DNA of 21,751 bases from JBDRGC01 sp043818215 (GCA_043818215.1 JBDRGC010000415.1:1-21751); one strand, 5' to 3'; positions 7,546 through 14,872 are shown, counted from the first letter of the stretch. Translations and numbers: made by a program. The notes: a model not told the origin generated them from the letters alone.

Positions 7546-7597
7546 GTAGCCGGGATTTCCAAATCCCGCAGCAACGAGATTTGGAAATCTCGGCTAC
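7546..7597. repeat. REPIN-like inverted REP doublet (GTAG-footed)
   Basis: The left half is GTAGCC then GGGATTT-CC-AAATCCC; the right half is the inverted relative, CGAGATTTGGAAATCTCG then GCTAC. Both outer ends are therefore GTAG when read inwards. A 6-7 base spacer (CAGCAA) separates the hairpins. The layout matches REPINs, non-autonomous doublets mobilised by RAYT transposases in other bacteria. It lies between the GT4 and the antitoxin gene. Confidence 0.75.
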
Positions 7598-7681
7598 TTT
7601 GCCAGCCAAACCGGGAATTACTGGAATCAGGCAGAGTTTCACTGGCATTCAGTCAAGCATTTGTATCTCTGGAAAATCGAT

Positions 7682-8002
7682 ATGTCTACAATCGTTAATG
7701 CAGTATACGAGGGCGAAGGGTTGGTCCGCCTTGAGCACCAACTCGAAGGAGTTATGCCGCAAGACCGCTTGACTCTGTTCGTTGTACCCGCTCCTGCCAG
7801 AAAAATGTTACCCGTAGAAAAAAGTGGCCTTGACGGGTTGCGCAGACAAATTCAAGATTTTGAATCATATTATTCTCTAAAGACTCAGGAGTTCTACGCT
7901 CGCTTTCTGCGCGGCGAAATGGGTGACAATCGCGATTTCATTGTATGGGCTGGGCTGCACGAGTTGCTCCAACGCATGACCGCTCACACTCAATCAGCTT
8001 GA
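7682..8002 (+). CDS. antitoxin of a TumE-type toxin-antitoxin pair (AF2212/DUF104-like N-terminus)
   Basis: The product is 106 residues. The N-terminus STIVNAVYEGEGLVRLEHQLEG resembles the AF2212-like small beta-barrel antitoxin pattern (AVYENGVLRPLEPL-type). The C-terminal part (FYARFLRGEMGDNRDFIVWAGLHELL) matches, from memory, antitoxins encoded beside DUF6516/TumE toxins. ATG 7682 follows GGAAA at 8 bases; an in-frame TTG at 7661 is less likely. Its TGA overlaps an ATG (8002) of the next gene in the TGATG arrangement, a usual sign of translational coupling. It probably binds and neutralises the toxin and may repress the operon. It is a stability module or an insertion inside a polysaccharide cluster rather than a pathway gene. 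Confidence 0.6.
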   Translation: MSTIVNAVYEGEGLVRLEHQLEGVMPQDRLTLFVVPAPARKMLPVEKSGLDGLRRQIQDFESYYSLKTQEFYARFLRGEMGDNRDFIVWAGLHELLQRMTAHTQSA

Positions 8003-8011
8003 TGGACATCT

Positions 8012-8389
8012 TTGACTATTTCGAGTCCGCGACGCAGCATACAGCAAAACCATTTCATAGGCTTTCTCAAAGACCCCGTGCTTGTTCAGGCATTCGATGA
8101 TTATCGAGGCCTGTTTCGAGCACGGGTTTTCTTTTGGGATGGTTCGCACCTGACTGTAGATGAGATCGTCGATACCCAGACCGGGTACCCAGAAATTCTG
8201 CGCTATGCCTATACTTATGTCAGAGACGGCCAGCTTGTCTTTCGTTACGACAACGCACCACATTATCCCGAGTTCGAGACCTTTCCTCATCATAAACACA
8301 TTGGCTTGGGTGAGGTACCTCAGGCTTCACGGCAGCCAAAGTTGAGCCAGGTCTTTGTAGAAATTGGACAAATCTTGACAACCGAGTAG
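8012..8389 (+). CDS. TumE/DUF6516-family toxin, 5' end apparently frameshifted
   Basis: The main frame gives FRARVFFWDGSHLTVDEIV, then QLVFRYDNAPHYPEF and TFPHHKHIG, the hallmark of the DUF6516 (TumE) toxin family. It ends with a short helix, QVFVEIGQILTTE. In this frame the first usable codon is TTG 8012 with no RBS. A much better start, ATG 8002, overlaps the antitoxin stop but lies in another frame. That frame gives MDIFDYFESATQHTA before diverging and stopping downstream. Removing one A from the AAAA run at 8054-8057 would join both parts into a normal ~128-residue protein. So this is either a disrupted toxin, a sequencing error, or a slippage site. Confidence is high in the family, low in the exact start and in activity. 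Confidence 0.6.
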   Translation: MTISSPRRSIQQNHFIGFLKDPVLVQAFDDYRGLFRARVFFWDGSHLTVDEIVDTQTGYPEILRYAYTYVRDGQLVFRYDNAPHYPEFETFPHHKHIGLGEVPQASRQPKLSQVFVEIGQILTTE

Positions 8390-8467
8390 GTGTTTCTCCT
8401 ATCCGGCGGCGGTACACCTGGGAAGCACGGACCGAGGCTGATTCTTGCGTTCGAACGGAAACAGATT

Positions 8468-10111
8468 ATGCGTAACCGACTTGTGATTTCACTAAGCGTA
8501 ATCTTGGGCCTATCTTTCGTCCTGGCGTGGGTCTCCTCAGGATTCGAATCGCTCCAGGGATGGGGGAGTTTTCTGGCAGTGCTCCTCCTCGGGGCCGGGA
8601 TTCTAGGCTTGGGCTGGTTTGCAGTCCAGACAAAATTCTGCTCCCAGCCGGAATCCCCAATCCCCAATCCCCAATCTCCAATCTCCAATCCCCAATCTCC
8701 AATCCCCAATCCCCAATCCCCTCTCCCCTCGTGGCTGGGGTGGCTGATCCTCGGGGCGGCTGTCCTCCGCCTGACTGCCGGAATCCTCTGGTTTGTCGCT
8801 CTTCCGCAGTGGGGGCATGGGACAGAAGTCGAGATGTCTGGCTATGTGATGTCGGATGCCTATAAGCGGGATACGGCTGCCTGGGAGTTGTCGCAATCCG
8901 ATAAGCCTCTGTGGACCGCTTTCCAAGATTACCGCCTGGCTGACCAATATGGCGGGCTGTTGTTCTTGAGCGCGGGGATATACCGACACCTGGGGGGCGC
9001 TGCACATCAACCGCTAATGATGGTGGTTCTGACGGCGGCTTTTTCAGCGTTGGCTGTGCTATTTACCTGGGCATTTACCCGCCGCCTGTGGGGAGATGAC
9101 GCCGCGCGGGTGGCAGCCTGGATTTTGGCGTTATATCCCGAAGCGGTGCTGCTGGGCAGTTCGCAGATGCGCGAGGCCTTCACGATGACATTGGCAGCGG
9201 CAGCGTTTTATGGCCTGGTGCTGGTCTGGCAGGAGCGCACCTGGACTGGCGGCGTCTGGCTGCTGGGCGCTCTGTTGCTAGGCATTCCTTTGTCGCCGAC
9301 ATTTACCGCTTTGCTCGCAGTCACGCTGGTGACGCTTGGTGTGTTCTTGGGGCATAGACGATGGGGGCGCGATTGGCGGTTGTGGGCTGCTTTGGCGGGT
9401 TTGATATGTATTGGGTTGACCGGAATTTGGATATTTGGCGAGCGGCTGATCCCGGGAGGGGGAGCGAATCCCGCAGCTTTGCTCCAACAGTGGGTACGCC
9501 TGACGGCCCAGTGGCAGACCTATACCGGTGGACATTCATCGGGCTGGATGCAGAAAATATTCAAGCTGACCCCCGATTGGGCGCATACGTTGATTTTGTC
9601 AGGTTATGGCGTTGTGCAGCCATTTTTGCCCGCCGCAATGATCGCCACCGGGAATTGGCTGTGGCGGGCAATTGCGCTTTGGCGCGCCATCGGCTGGACG
9701 TTTGTATTATTGTTTCTGATGTATGCTCCGATGCGGGCTGTGCGAAAACGTGTCTGGTCGTCTGCGCTGGGTATGAGTGCAGTTGTCTGGTTGGTGATTT
9801 TGACGGCCTCACTGCGCAGCGGCGGGGATCAATGGGATAATCCCCGTTATCGGGCATCTTTTGTGGCGTTACAGGCCGCGTTGGCAGCCTGGGCGTGGGT
9901 GGAACAGCGGCGTGAACCAGACCCCTGGCTGCGGCGTGTTTTGGTGGGGATGGGGTTTGTTTTTGCCTGGTTTATTCCCTGGTACGTGCGGCGTTATATT
10001 CCGCAGATCACCTGGCCTGTAGTGGATTTATTCAAAACATTGGGATTGGGTTTGGCAAGCGCGGTGTTGTATTGGATTTGGGATGTTGTAAGATCGGAGA
10101 TTGGAGATTAG
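8468..10111 (+). CDS. GT-C-like polytopic membrane glycosyltransferase with in-frame heptamer array
   Basis: The product is 547 residues with about 11-12 membrane segments. The opening MRNRLVISLSVILGLSFVLA and a helix ending near residue 57 are followed by an array-encoded hydrophilic stretch (NPQSPIS repeats, residues ~62-85), then the bulk of the protein. ARVAAWILALYPEAVLLGSS and SQMREAFTMTLAAAAFYG resemble the core of GT39/PMT_2-type enzymes. These use polyprenyl-phosphate sugars and act on the outer face of the membrane. No clean catalytic Asp-Glu pair can be placed, so an O-antigen ligase or polymerase role is not excluded. ATG 8468 was chosen over TTG 8390 because membrane sequence starts there. 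The last codons and the TAG stop (IGD-stop) come from the next repeat array. Confidence 0.6.
   Translation: MRNRLVISLSVILGLSFVLAWVSSGFESLQGWGSFLAVLLLGAGILGLGWFAVQTKFCSQPESPIPNPQSPISNPQSPIPNPQSPLPSWLGWLILGAAVLRLTAGILWFVALPQWGHGTEVEMSGYVMSDAYKRDTAAWELSQSDKPLWTAFQDYRLADQYGGLLFLSAGIYRHLGGAAHQPLMMVVLTAAFSALAVLFTWAFTRRLWGDDAARVAAWILALYPEAVLLGSSQMREAFTMTLAAAAFYGLVLVWQERTWTGGVWLLGALLLGIPLSPTFTALLAVTLVTLGVFLGHRRWGRDWRLWAALAGLICIGLTGIWIFGERLIPGGGANPAALLQQWVRLTAQWQTYTGGHSSGWMQKIFKLTPDWAHTLILSGYGVVQPFLPAAMIATGNWLWRAIALWRAIGWTFVLLFLMYAPMRAVRKRVWSSALGMSAVVWLVILTASLRSGGDQWDNPRYRASFVALQAALAAWAWVEQRREPDPWLRRVLVGMGFVFAWFIPWYVRRYIPQITWPVVDLFKTLGLGLASAVLYWIWDVVRSEIGD
8652..8721 (+). repeat. intragenic heptanucleotide array (AATCCCC/AATCTCC)
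   Basis: Ten 7-bp units (AATCCCC x3, AATCTCC x2, AATCCCC, AATCTCC, AATCCCC x3) lie between the first membrane helices of the GT-C-like gene. Seven is not a multiple of three, so unit gain or loss shifts the frame. The array has no stop in any frame and encodes heptapeptides NPQSPIS/NPQSPIP. The minus strand reads GGGGATT repeated, with G-quadruplex potential. Confidence 0.95.
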
Positions 10112-10180
10112 AGATTGGAGATTGAATCTCCAATCTCCAATCTCCAATCTCCAATCTCCAATCTCCAATTACCAATCTCT
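10096..10180. repeat. heptanucleotide hairpin array (GGAGATT / AATCTCC)
   Basis: Purine units GGAGATT at 10096-10124 meet a palindromic centre and continue as AATCTCC units to 10180. The left arm contains the last three codons and stop of the upstream membrane protein gene. It ends just before the gmd promoter, so it could act as a transcript-end hairpin. Confidence 0.9.
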
Positions 10181-10186
10181 AGCCAC

Positions 10187-10214
10187 TTGACCCCAAAGGG
10201 GGAAGCGTTATAAT
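10187..10214 (+). promoter_or_regulatory. sigma-70-type promoter for gmd
   Basis: TTGACC at 10187-10192 and a perfect TATAAT at 10209-10214 are separated by 16 bases. Transcription should start near 10221, giving a leader of about 27 bases. It is the best promoter in the window and directly follows a hairpin array. Confidence 0.75.
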
Positions 10215-10235
10215 TCAGCCATTGAATTATGATTT

Positions 10236-10242
10236 GAGGAGG
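10236..10242 (+). promoter_or_regulatory. strong Shine-Dalgarno of gmd
   Basis: GAGGAGG lies 5 bases before ATG 10248. It stands out because most other genes in this cluster have repeats where the RBS should be. Confidence 0.8.
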
Positions 10243-10247
10243 CACAC

Positions 10248-11216
10248 ATGCCAACAGCATTGGTCACTGGTGTAACTGGTCAGGATGGTTCCTACCTGGC
10301 GGAGTTTTTGTTGTCGGAGGGTTACCGCGTCATTGGAATGGTGCGCCGTTCCAGCACGGTGACTTTCGGGCGCATCGAGCATATTCAAGACGATATCGAA
10401 ATTATTCAGGGCGACCTGCACGATCAGAGTTCGCTGGTGTCGCTCGTGGAAGAGTACCGCCCCGATGAGGTCTACAATCTGGCGGCCCAATCCTTCGTGC
10501 CCACCTCGTGGAGACAGCCAGTGCTCACCGGCGAAGTCACCGCCCTGGGAGTCACGCGCATGTTGGAGGCCATCCGGCTGGTCAACCCGAAGACGCGTTT
10601 CTATCAGGCATCTTCGAGCGAGATGTTTGGCAAGGTGCGCGAGGTTCCCCAAACCGAGTCCACGCCCTTTCATCCCCGCAGCCCCTACGGGGTGGCAAAG
10701 GTTTACGGGCACTGGATCACGGTCAATTACCGCGAGTCTTATGATTTGTTTGCTTGCTCCGGGATGTTATTCAATCACGAGAGTCCCCGCCGCGGGTTGG
10801 AATTCGTCACCCGCAAGATCACGCACAGTGTGGCGCGCATCAAGCTGGGACTGGCGAAAGAATTACGTTTGGGCAATCTGGAATCCCGCCGAGACTGGGG
10901 CTACGCGGGCGATTACGTCGAAGCCATGTACTTGATGCTGCAACAGGAATCCCCGGATGATTATGTGATTTGCACGGGAGAGACTCATTCTGTACGCGAG
11001 TTTTGCGAAGCTGCCTTTGAGCACGTGGGGCTGGATTACCGCGATTACGTCGTGCAAGACCCCCGCTTCTACCGCCCGGCTGAGGTCGATTTGCTGGTGG
11101 GCAATCCGCAGAAGGCCCGTCAGCAGCTTGGCTGGGAGCCGCGGGTCAGCTTCGAAGAGTTGGTTCGAATGATGGTGGATGCAGACTTGAAATCCTTGGG
11201 GAGAGAGATTCTCTAA
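10248..11216 (+). CDS. gmd: GDP-mannose 4,6-dehydratase
   Basis: The product is 322 residues. It converts GDP-D-mannose to GDP-4-keto-6-deoxy-D-mannose, precursor of GDP-fucose, GDP-rhamnose, GDP-perosamine and related sugars. The NADP-binding motif TGVTGQDGSYLAE is at residues 8-20. The active site is SSSEMFG (Ser123, Glu125) with YGVAK (Tyr147, Lys151); the 22-residue Glu-Tyr spacing matches characterised GMDs. FNHESPRRGLEFVTRKI and NLESRRDWGYAGDYVEAM are diagnostic GMD segments. It has its own promoter and RBS and is coupled by a TAATG overlap to the following membrane protein. No reductase, epimerase or aminotransferase that would use its product is visible in the window, so the final sugar cannot be named. 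Confidence 0.95.
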   Translation: MPTALVTGVTGQDGSYLAEFLLSEGYRVIGMVRRSSTVTFGRIEHIQDDIEIIQGDLHDQSSLVSLVEEYRPDEVYNLAAQSFVPTSWRQPVLTGEVTALGVTRMLEAIRLVNPKTRFYQASSSEMFGKVREVPQTESTPFHPRSPYGVAKVYGHWITVNYRESYDLFACSGMLFNHESPRRGLEFVTRKITHSVARIKLGLAKELRLGNLESRRDWGYAGDYVEAMYLMLQQESPDDYVICTGETHSVREFCEAAFEHVGLDYRDYVVQDPRFYRPAEVDLLVGNPQKARQQLGWEPRVSFEELVRMMVDADLKSLGREIL

Positions 11217-13132
11217 TGCCCTGGCAGCAACGTTTTGCCTCATTGAAATCAGCCCCGTGGATTGCTGAGGGGCTTGCCTTCTTGGGCGGGATGCTCTATC
11301 TTACCCAGTCTTGGATTTACGCGCACACCCAGTCGTCGAGCCTGGACGAGGGGGCGTATCTGCTCAAAGGGTATTTGTTTGCTACCGGCAGGTATTATCC
11401 ATTTCAAGATTACGGCCCGTGGACCAATCACATGCCGCTCTCGTTTTTGATTCCGGGCTGGGTGCAGGTCTTGTTCGGGCCGGGGTTGCGCACCGGTCGC
11501 TATTTAGCGGTTGCATTAGGGGTATGCATGTTGGTCGGGGTGTGGATTCTCGCCCAGCGGCTGGGAGGTCATTGGTGGGCGGCTGCGCTGATCTGGCTGC
11601 TGGCTTTGAATATTCCCCTGATAAAAATCTACAGCGTCATGGCTTCGCAGGGTTTGGTCGCCTGCATGCTTGTGTGGATATTGGTTCTCATCTTGGGGCC
11701 AAACCGTCCCTTGTGGCAATTGCTTTTGGGAACAGCGCTGGCGGGATTGTTATTGCTAACGCGTGTGAATTTGTCGCCGGTATTGCCCGTCATCCTGGCT
11801 TATATCTTTTGGGAACACAAGAAAACAGCCGGTGTGTGGGCTGTCATGATCGGGATCATCACCGTGGGCGCCGGGCATGCTTTCTTTTGGCCGGGCATTC
11901 TGAAACTTTGGGCAAATTGGCTCCCCTCGAGTCTGATGCCGTTCTTGAACGCTTGGCGATCTCCTGTGGGAGCGATTCCAAATTGGACGCCAGACATTCA
12001 GGGGGGCGGCCGCTTGCTGAGTGTCTTGTATGGGATTCGTACACATTTTTTCGCCGTTATAAGCCCTGTGACCGTCTGGCTTTTATGGCCGCCGAGAGCT
12101 AAGTGGCAGCCCGCCTGGCGTTTCCGGGCCAGTGTTTTCCTATCGAGCCTTTTCAGCATTTTATTCGCTCTTCATCTATGGGCTTCAGTGGGGAAAGATT
12201 ACTGCGTCTTTTGTTTTCCCTCGTATTTGTCCTTTTTCGCCATTTTGGGAATGCTCGTAGTTGTGGTCAGTTTTCCCCTCTGGCAGCCGGATTTGGGGCG
12301 TGGGAGGAAATGGATCACACGAGTGTTGGTTGTGAGCCTGCCATTGGGGTTGGCCTACAGCATGACGCCTGCGTGGGGAAGTGTACTGATATCCGCGCGT
12401 AGTTTTCGTCAATTGATGAGTATCGAGCTGCCGCGCATCCAGTCTTTCGAGATTCAACCCGGCAAGGCGGTGTTATGGGGGTTGTTGGCCAACAAATTCC
12501 ATTGGACAGAGCAGGACATTTTTCAAGCTGGCCCTCAGATTATACGTTCAGGCTTGCTCATGTTCTTAGGACTGCTGTTTGGCTGCTTGATTCTTCGATA
12601 CGGCGCCCTGTGGAGCCAGACATTTCTGAAACCCATGGGTGGCCCTTCGGAGAGACTCAACACCGGCACGCTGATTGCCTTTCTGGCTTGCGGCGTGCTG
12701 CTGACCCTCGGGATGGGATTAGCCCCCCAGGAACGCGATTGCGGCTGGGATGTGATTGCTTCCTACGAAGCCGGAGGCGCACATTTGGCAGATCAAATCC
12801 AACCCGGCTCAAAAGTCTATTGGAACGGCGGACTTTCGACGGTGCCATTGCTGTATCTGGATGATATCGAAATTTATCCGCCCCAATTGAATGACGGCTA
12901 TTCCTACCGCCTGGGAGGCGAACCGGACGAATTAGTGCGCTATGGCTGGTGGAGTGCAGACCTGGCTCAACAGTGGGCGCAGGAAGCCGATGTGATTTTG
13001 ATCGAAGCACGTTCTTATGACGATAGACCCGACCCTGCAGCGTTTGACGAAGTACCGCCAACCTCTCCCCTGCTGCCTTGCCGCACCGATTCCCAAATCC
13101 ATATTTTTATACGCAATCCGCTTGATAAATGA
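11216..13132 (+). CDS. GT-C/GT39-like membrane glycosyltransferase
   Basis: The product is 638 residues with about 11-12 membrane helices and a ~130-residue C-terminal soluble domain rich in Tyr and Asp. The first extracytoplasmic loop carries SSSLDEGAYLLKGYLFATGR with Asp44-Glu45. An acidic pair at this position is the catalytic feature of ArnT/PMT-type GT-C enzymes. DYGPWTNHMPLSF follows, as in the family. These transfer a sugar from polyprenyl-phosphate to a lipid, glycan or protein outside the cytoplasmic membrane. The ATG overlaps the gmd stop (TAATG), implying coupled translation. The C-terminal part (SYEAGGAHLADQIQPGSKVYWNGG) resembles the soluble domain of such proteins in other phyla. 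The TGA stop merges with a GAGTGGA-type heptamer array. Substrate is unknown. Confidence 0.7.
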   Translation: MPWQQRFASLKSAPWIAEGLAFLGGMLYLTQSWIYAHTQSSSLDEGAYLLKGYLFATGRYYPFQDYGPWTNHMPLSFLIPGWVQVLFGPGLRTGRYLAVALGVCMLVGVWILAQRLGGHWWAAALIWLLALNIPLIKIYSVMASQGLVACMLVWILVLILGPNRPLWQLLLGTALAGLLLLTRVNLSPVLPVILAYIFWEHKKTAGVWAVMIGIITVGAGHAFFWPGILKLWANWLPSSLMPFLNAWRSPVGAIPNWTPDIQGGGRLLSVLYGIRTHFFAVISPVTVWLLWPPRAKWQPAWRFRASVFLSSLFSILFALHLWASVGKDYCVFCFPSYLSFFAILGMLVVVVSFPLWQPDLGRGRKWITRVLVVSLPLGLAYSMTPAWGSVLISARSFRQLMSIELPRIQSFEIQPGKAVLWGLLANKFHWTEQDIFQAGPQIIRSGLLMFLGLLFGCLILRYGALWSQTFLKPMGGPSERLNTGTLIAFLACGVLLTLGMGLAPQERDCGWDVIASYEAGGAHLADQIQPGSKVYWNGGLSTVPLLYLDDIEIYPPQLNDGYSYRLGGEPDELVRYGWWSADLAQQWAQEADVILIEARSYDDRPDPAAFDEVPPTSPLLPCRTDSQIHIFIRNPLDK

Positions 13133-13169
13133 GTGGAGCGTGGAGAGTGGAGCGTGCTGAGTGATGAGT
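13130..13169. repeat. heptamer array, purine arm (GAGTGGA / GAGTGAT)
   Basis: Units GAGTGGA, GCGTGGA, GAGTGGA, GCGTGCT and GAGTGAT follow directly from the stop of the GT-C gene. The array resumes at 13314 as GAGTGAT, GAGTGAC after an inserted palindromic element. The pyrimidine arm is the ACCTCAT/CCTCCTG array at 13387-13514. Confidence 0.75.
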
Positions 13170-13170
13170 C

Positions 13171-13313
13171 AATGTCATTAAGTTAAGGGTTGGTGGCTAT
13201 CGGATCACGGATCCGACAGGAGCGAAACAGGGAATTCTGACATGCTCCAGGCGGATTCGTCCCGCAAGGGGATGCTGCGCGATAATCCGCCGATGGCTTA
13301 ACTTAATGACATT
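13171..13313. mobile_element. MITE-like palindromic element, copy A
   Basis: The 143-bp element has perfect 17-bp terminal inverted repeats (AATGTCATTAAGTTAAG at 13171-13187; complement at 13297-13313). It contains two hairpins: CGGATCACGGATCCG near 13200-13216 and GGCGGATT...AATCCGCC at 13251-13291 with an inner CCCGCAAGGG stem. An inverted homologous copy lies at 16645-16766. GAGTGATGAGT occurs on both sides (13159-13169 and 13314-13324), as a target duplication or part of the interrupted heptamer array. It has no coding capacity, so movement would depend on a transposase elsewhere. The gene-free 13133-13533 stretch holds only this and the arrays. Confidence 0.7.
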
Positions 13314-13386
13314 GAGTGATGAGTGACGAGTGAAACGTGATGCGTGACATAGTCCCCGAAGCGAAGCGGAGTAGGGTAAAATTCTT

Positions 13387-13514
13387 TCATACCTCATACC
13401 TCATACCTCATACCTCATGCCTCATGCCTCCTGCCTCATGCCTCCTGCCTCCTGCCTCATGCCTCCTGCCTCCTGCCTCCTGCCTCCTGCCTCCTGCCTC
13501 CTGCCTCCTGCCTC
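13387..13514 (+). repeat. heptanucleotide array (CTCATAC to CTCCTGC)
   Basis: About 18 units: CTCATAC first, then CTCATGC and CTCCTGC mixed, then a homogeneous run of CTCCTGC. It ends 19 bases before the GT4 ATG and is open in frame with it (heptapeptides of the PPASCLL kind). The gradient from mixed to uniform units suggests expansion at the downstream end. Confidence 0.9.
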
Positions 13515-13533
13515 ACACGGAGTCAATAAAACA

Positions 13534-14673
13534 ATGCGCATAATTGTGTTGGTCTACGAATTCCCGCCCGTGGGTGGCGGCGGGGGGCGAGTGGCCGAAG
13601 ACGTTTGCCGGGGATTTGTGCAGCGCGGCCACGAAGTGTTGGTATTGACAGCCCATCTCAAAGGTTTACCGCGCCGAGAAAACCGGGATGGAATCGAGAT
13701 TGTGCGCATTCTCTCGGGCCGGCGGCTGCCTTTCAAGGCCGGGTTTGGCGCCATGTTGGGGTATATCCTGGCCGGGTTTGGCGCCGGTTGGCGGATTATT
13801 AGAGCCTGGAAACCAGATATCATCCATGTTCATTTTGCCGTCCCCAGCGGCGCTTTGGCGTTGCCCCTTTCCCGCCTGACCGGGGTTCCCTATATCCTGA
13901 CAGCGCATTTGGGGGACGTGCCCGGTGGCGTGCCAGACAAAACCGACCGCTGGTTCCGGTGGGTCTTCCCGTTTACGCTGCCTATTTGGAAATCAGCCGC
14001 GCAGGTTTGCGCAGTGAGTGAATTTACGCGCGATCTTGCTAAACAAAGTTATGATGTAGACATTCAGGTGATTCCCAATGGGGTTGATTTGAACCTGCTG
14101 GATCCGGGAGAGATCCAGGCAGCCACCCCGCCGCGTTTGATGTATGCCGGCCGTTTCGTCACTCAAAAGAACCCGGTCCAAATCATCCGCACCCTGGGCG
14201 CTCTGCGGGATTTGCCCTGGAATTGTGTGATGGTTGGCGATGGCCCCCTGCGGCCAGAGATAGAGGCCGAAATCGAACGCCAGGGTATACTTGACCGTGT
14301 TACCTTGACGGGATGGGTGACGCCTGATAAAGTCATCGGCTGGTTTGCCAGGAGCGATATTTTGTTTATGCCCTCGTTATCGGAGGGCCTGCCGGTGGTG
14401 GGTGTGCAGGCTCTGGCGATGGGCTTAGCCATCGTCGCCGGGCGCGCCGGCGGATTTGTAGACCTGGTAGAACCCGGGGTGAATGGCTATCTGCTGGATG
14501 GGAACAGTTCCGCTGCGGGGGTGGAAGAATTGCGTCAACTGCTTTCCTCTCCGCAGCAATTGGAAGCCTTCCGCAAGGCGAGTCGTCGCATTGCCCGTCG
14601 TTTTGATATTCGAGAAGTCGTTCGATCTTATGAGCGCATTTTGCAGGAGATTGTGGACAAAACCGAATGGTAA
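13534..14673 (+). CDS. GT4-family glycosyltransferase
   Basis: The product is 379 residues with a GT-B fold. MRIIVLVYEFPPVGGGGGRVAE is the glycine-rich opening of GT4 enzymes. VIPNGVDLNLLDPGE ends the N-terminal domain, and RLMYAGRFVTQKNPVQIIRT starts the donor-binding domain. CVMVGDGPLRPEIEAEIE and SEGLPVVGVQALAMG follow. In the last, the second Glu of the usual E-x7-E pair is Gln. It would transfer a sugar from an NDP-sugar donor to a lipid-linked intermediate at the inner membrane face. ATG 13534 was chosen: GGAG at 13519-13522 is 11 bases upstream, while earlier in-frame starts lie within the heptamer array. The stop TAA lies in a repeat (ATGGTAAATGG). Donor and acceptor are unknown. Confidence 0.88.
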   Translation: MRIIVLVYEFPPVGGGGGRVAEDVCRGFVQRGHEVLVLTAHLKGLPRRENRDGIEIVRILSGRRLPFKAGFGAMLGYILAGFGAGWRIIRAWKPDIIHVHFAVPSGALALPLSRLTGVPYILTAHLGDVPGGVPDKTDRWFRWVFPFTLPIWKSAAQVCAVSEFTRDLAKQSYDVDIQVIPNGVDLNLLDPGEIQAATPPRLMYAGRFVTQKNPVQIIRTLGALRDLPWNCVMVGDGPLRPEIEAEIERQGILDRVTLTGWVTPDKVIGWFARSDILFMPSLSEGLPVVGVQALAMGLAIVAGRAGGFVDLVEPGVNGYLLDGNSSAAGVEELRQLLSSPQQLEAFRKASRRIARRFDIREVVRSYERILQEIVDKTEW

Positions 14674-14779
14674 ATGGTGAATTATAAATGGTAAATGATT
14701 ATGACGCTGTCTGCACTTCATTTACCATTTGCCATTCACCATTCACCATTCACCATTTACCATTTACCATTTACAATTT
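14668..14779. repeat. heptamer hairpin array (ATGGTAA / TTACCAT)
   Basis: The purine arm, 14668-14700, has ATGGTAA and ATGGTGA units and includes the GT4 stop. The pyrimidine arm, 14717-14779, has TTTACCA, TTCACCA and TTTGCCA units. A ~16-base non-repeat loop separates them. The remaining spacer to 14960 holds a REP doublet and otherwise nothing recognised. Confidence 0.9.
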
Positions 14780-14872
14780 CATTCCCCCCTGCATAATTCA
14801 AATGACGCCCTTTAGGGGGCAAAAAAGCATTTATAGGAATAACTTGAATAACCCGAACTGCGATGAAGGTTT

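Noticed and set aside
7518..7772. 84-codon + strand frame across the REP doublet into the antitoxin gene
   Set aside because: It is built from the palindromes and overlaps the antitoxin in a different frame with no RBS.
13387..13514. Short direct repeats considered as a CRISPR array
   Set aside because: Units are 7 bp and contiguous with no spacers; the same applies to all other arrays here.
14805..14830. GCCC-TTTA-GGGGGC hairpin followed by A6 as a terminator
   Set aside because: The run is A, not T, on the coding strand, and no minus-strand gene exists that it could terminate.
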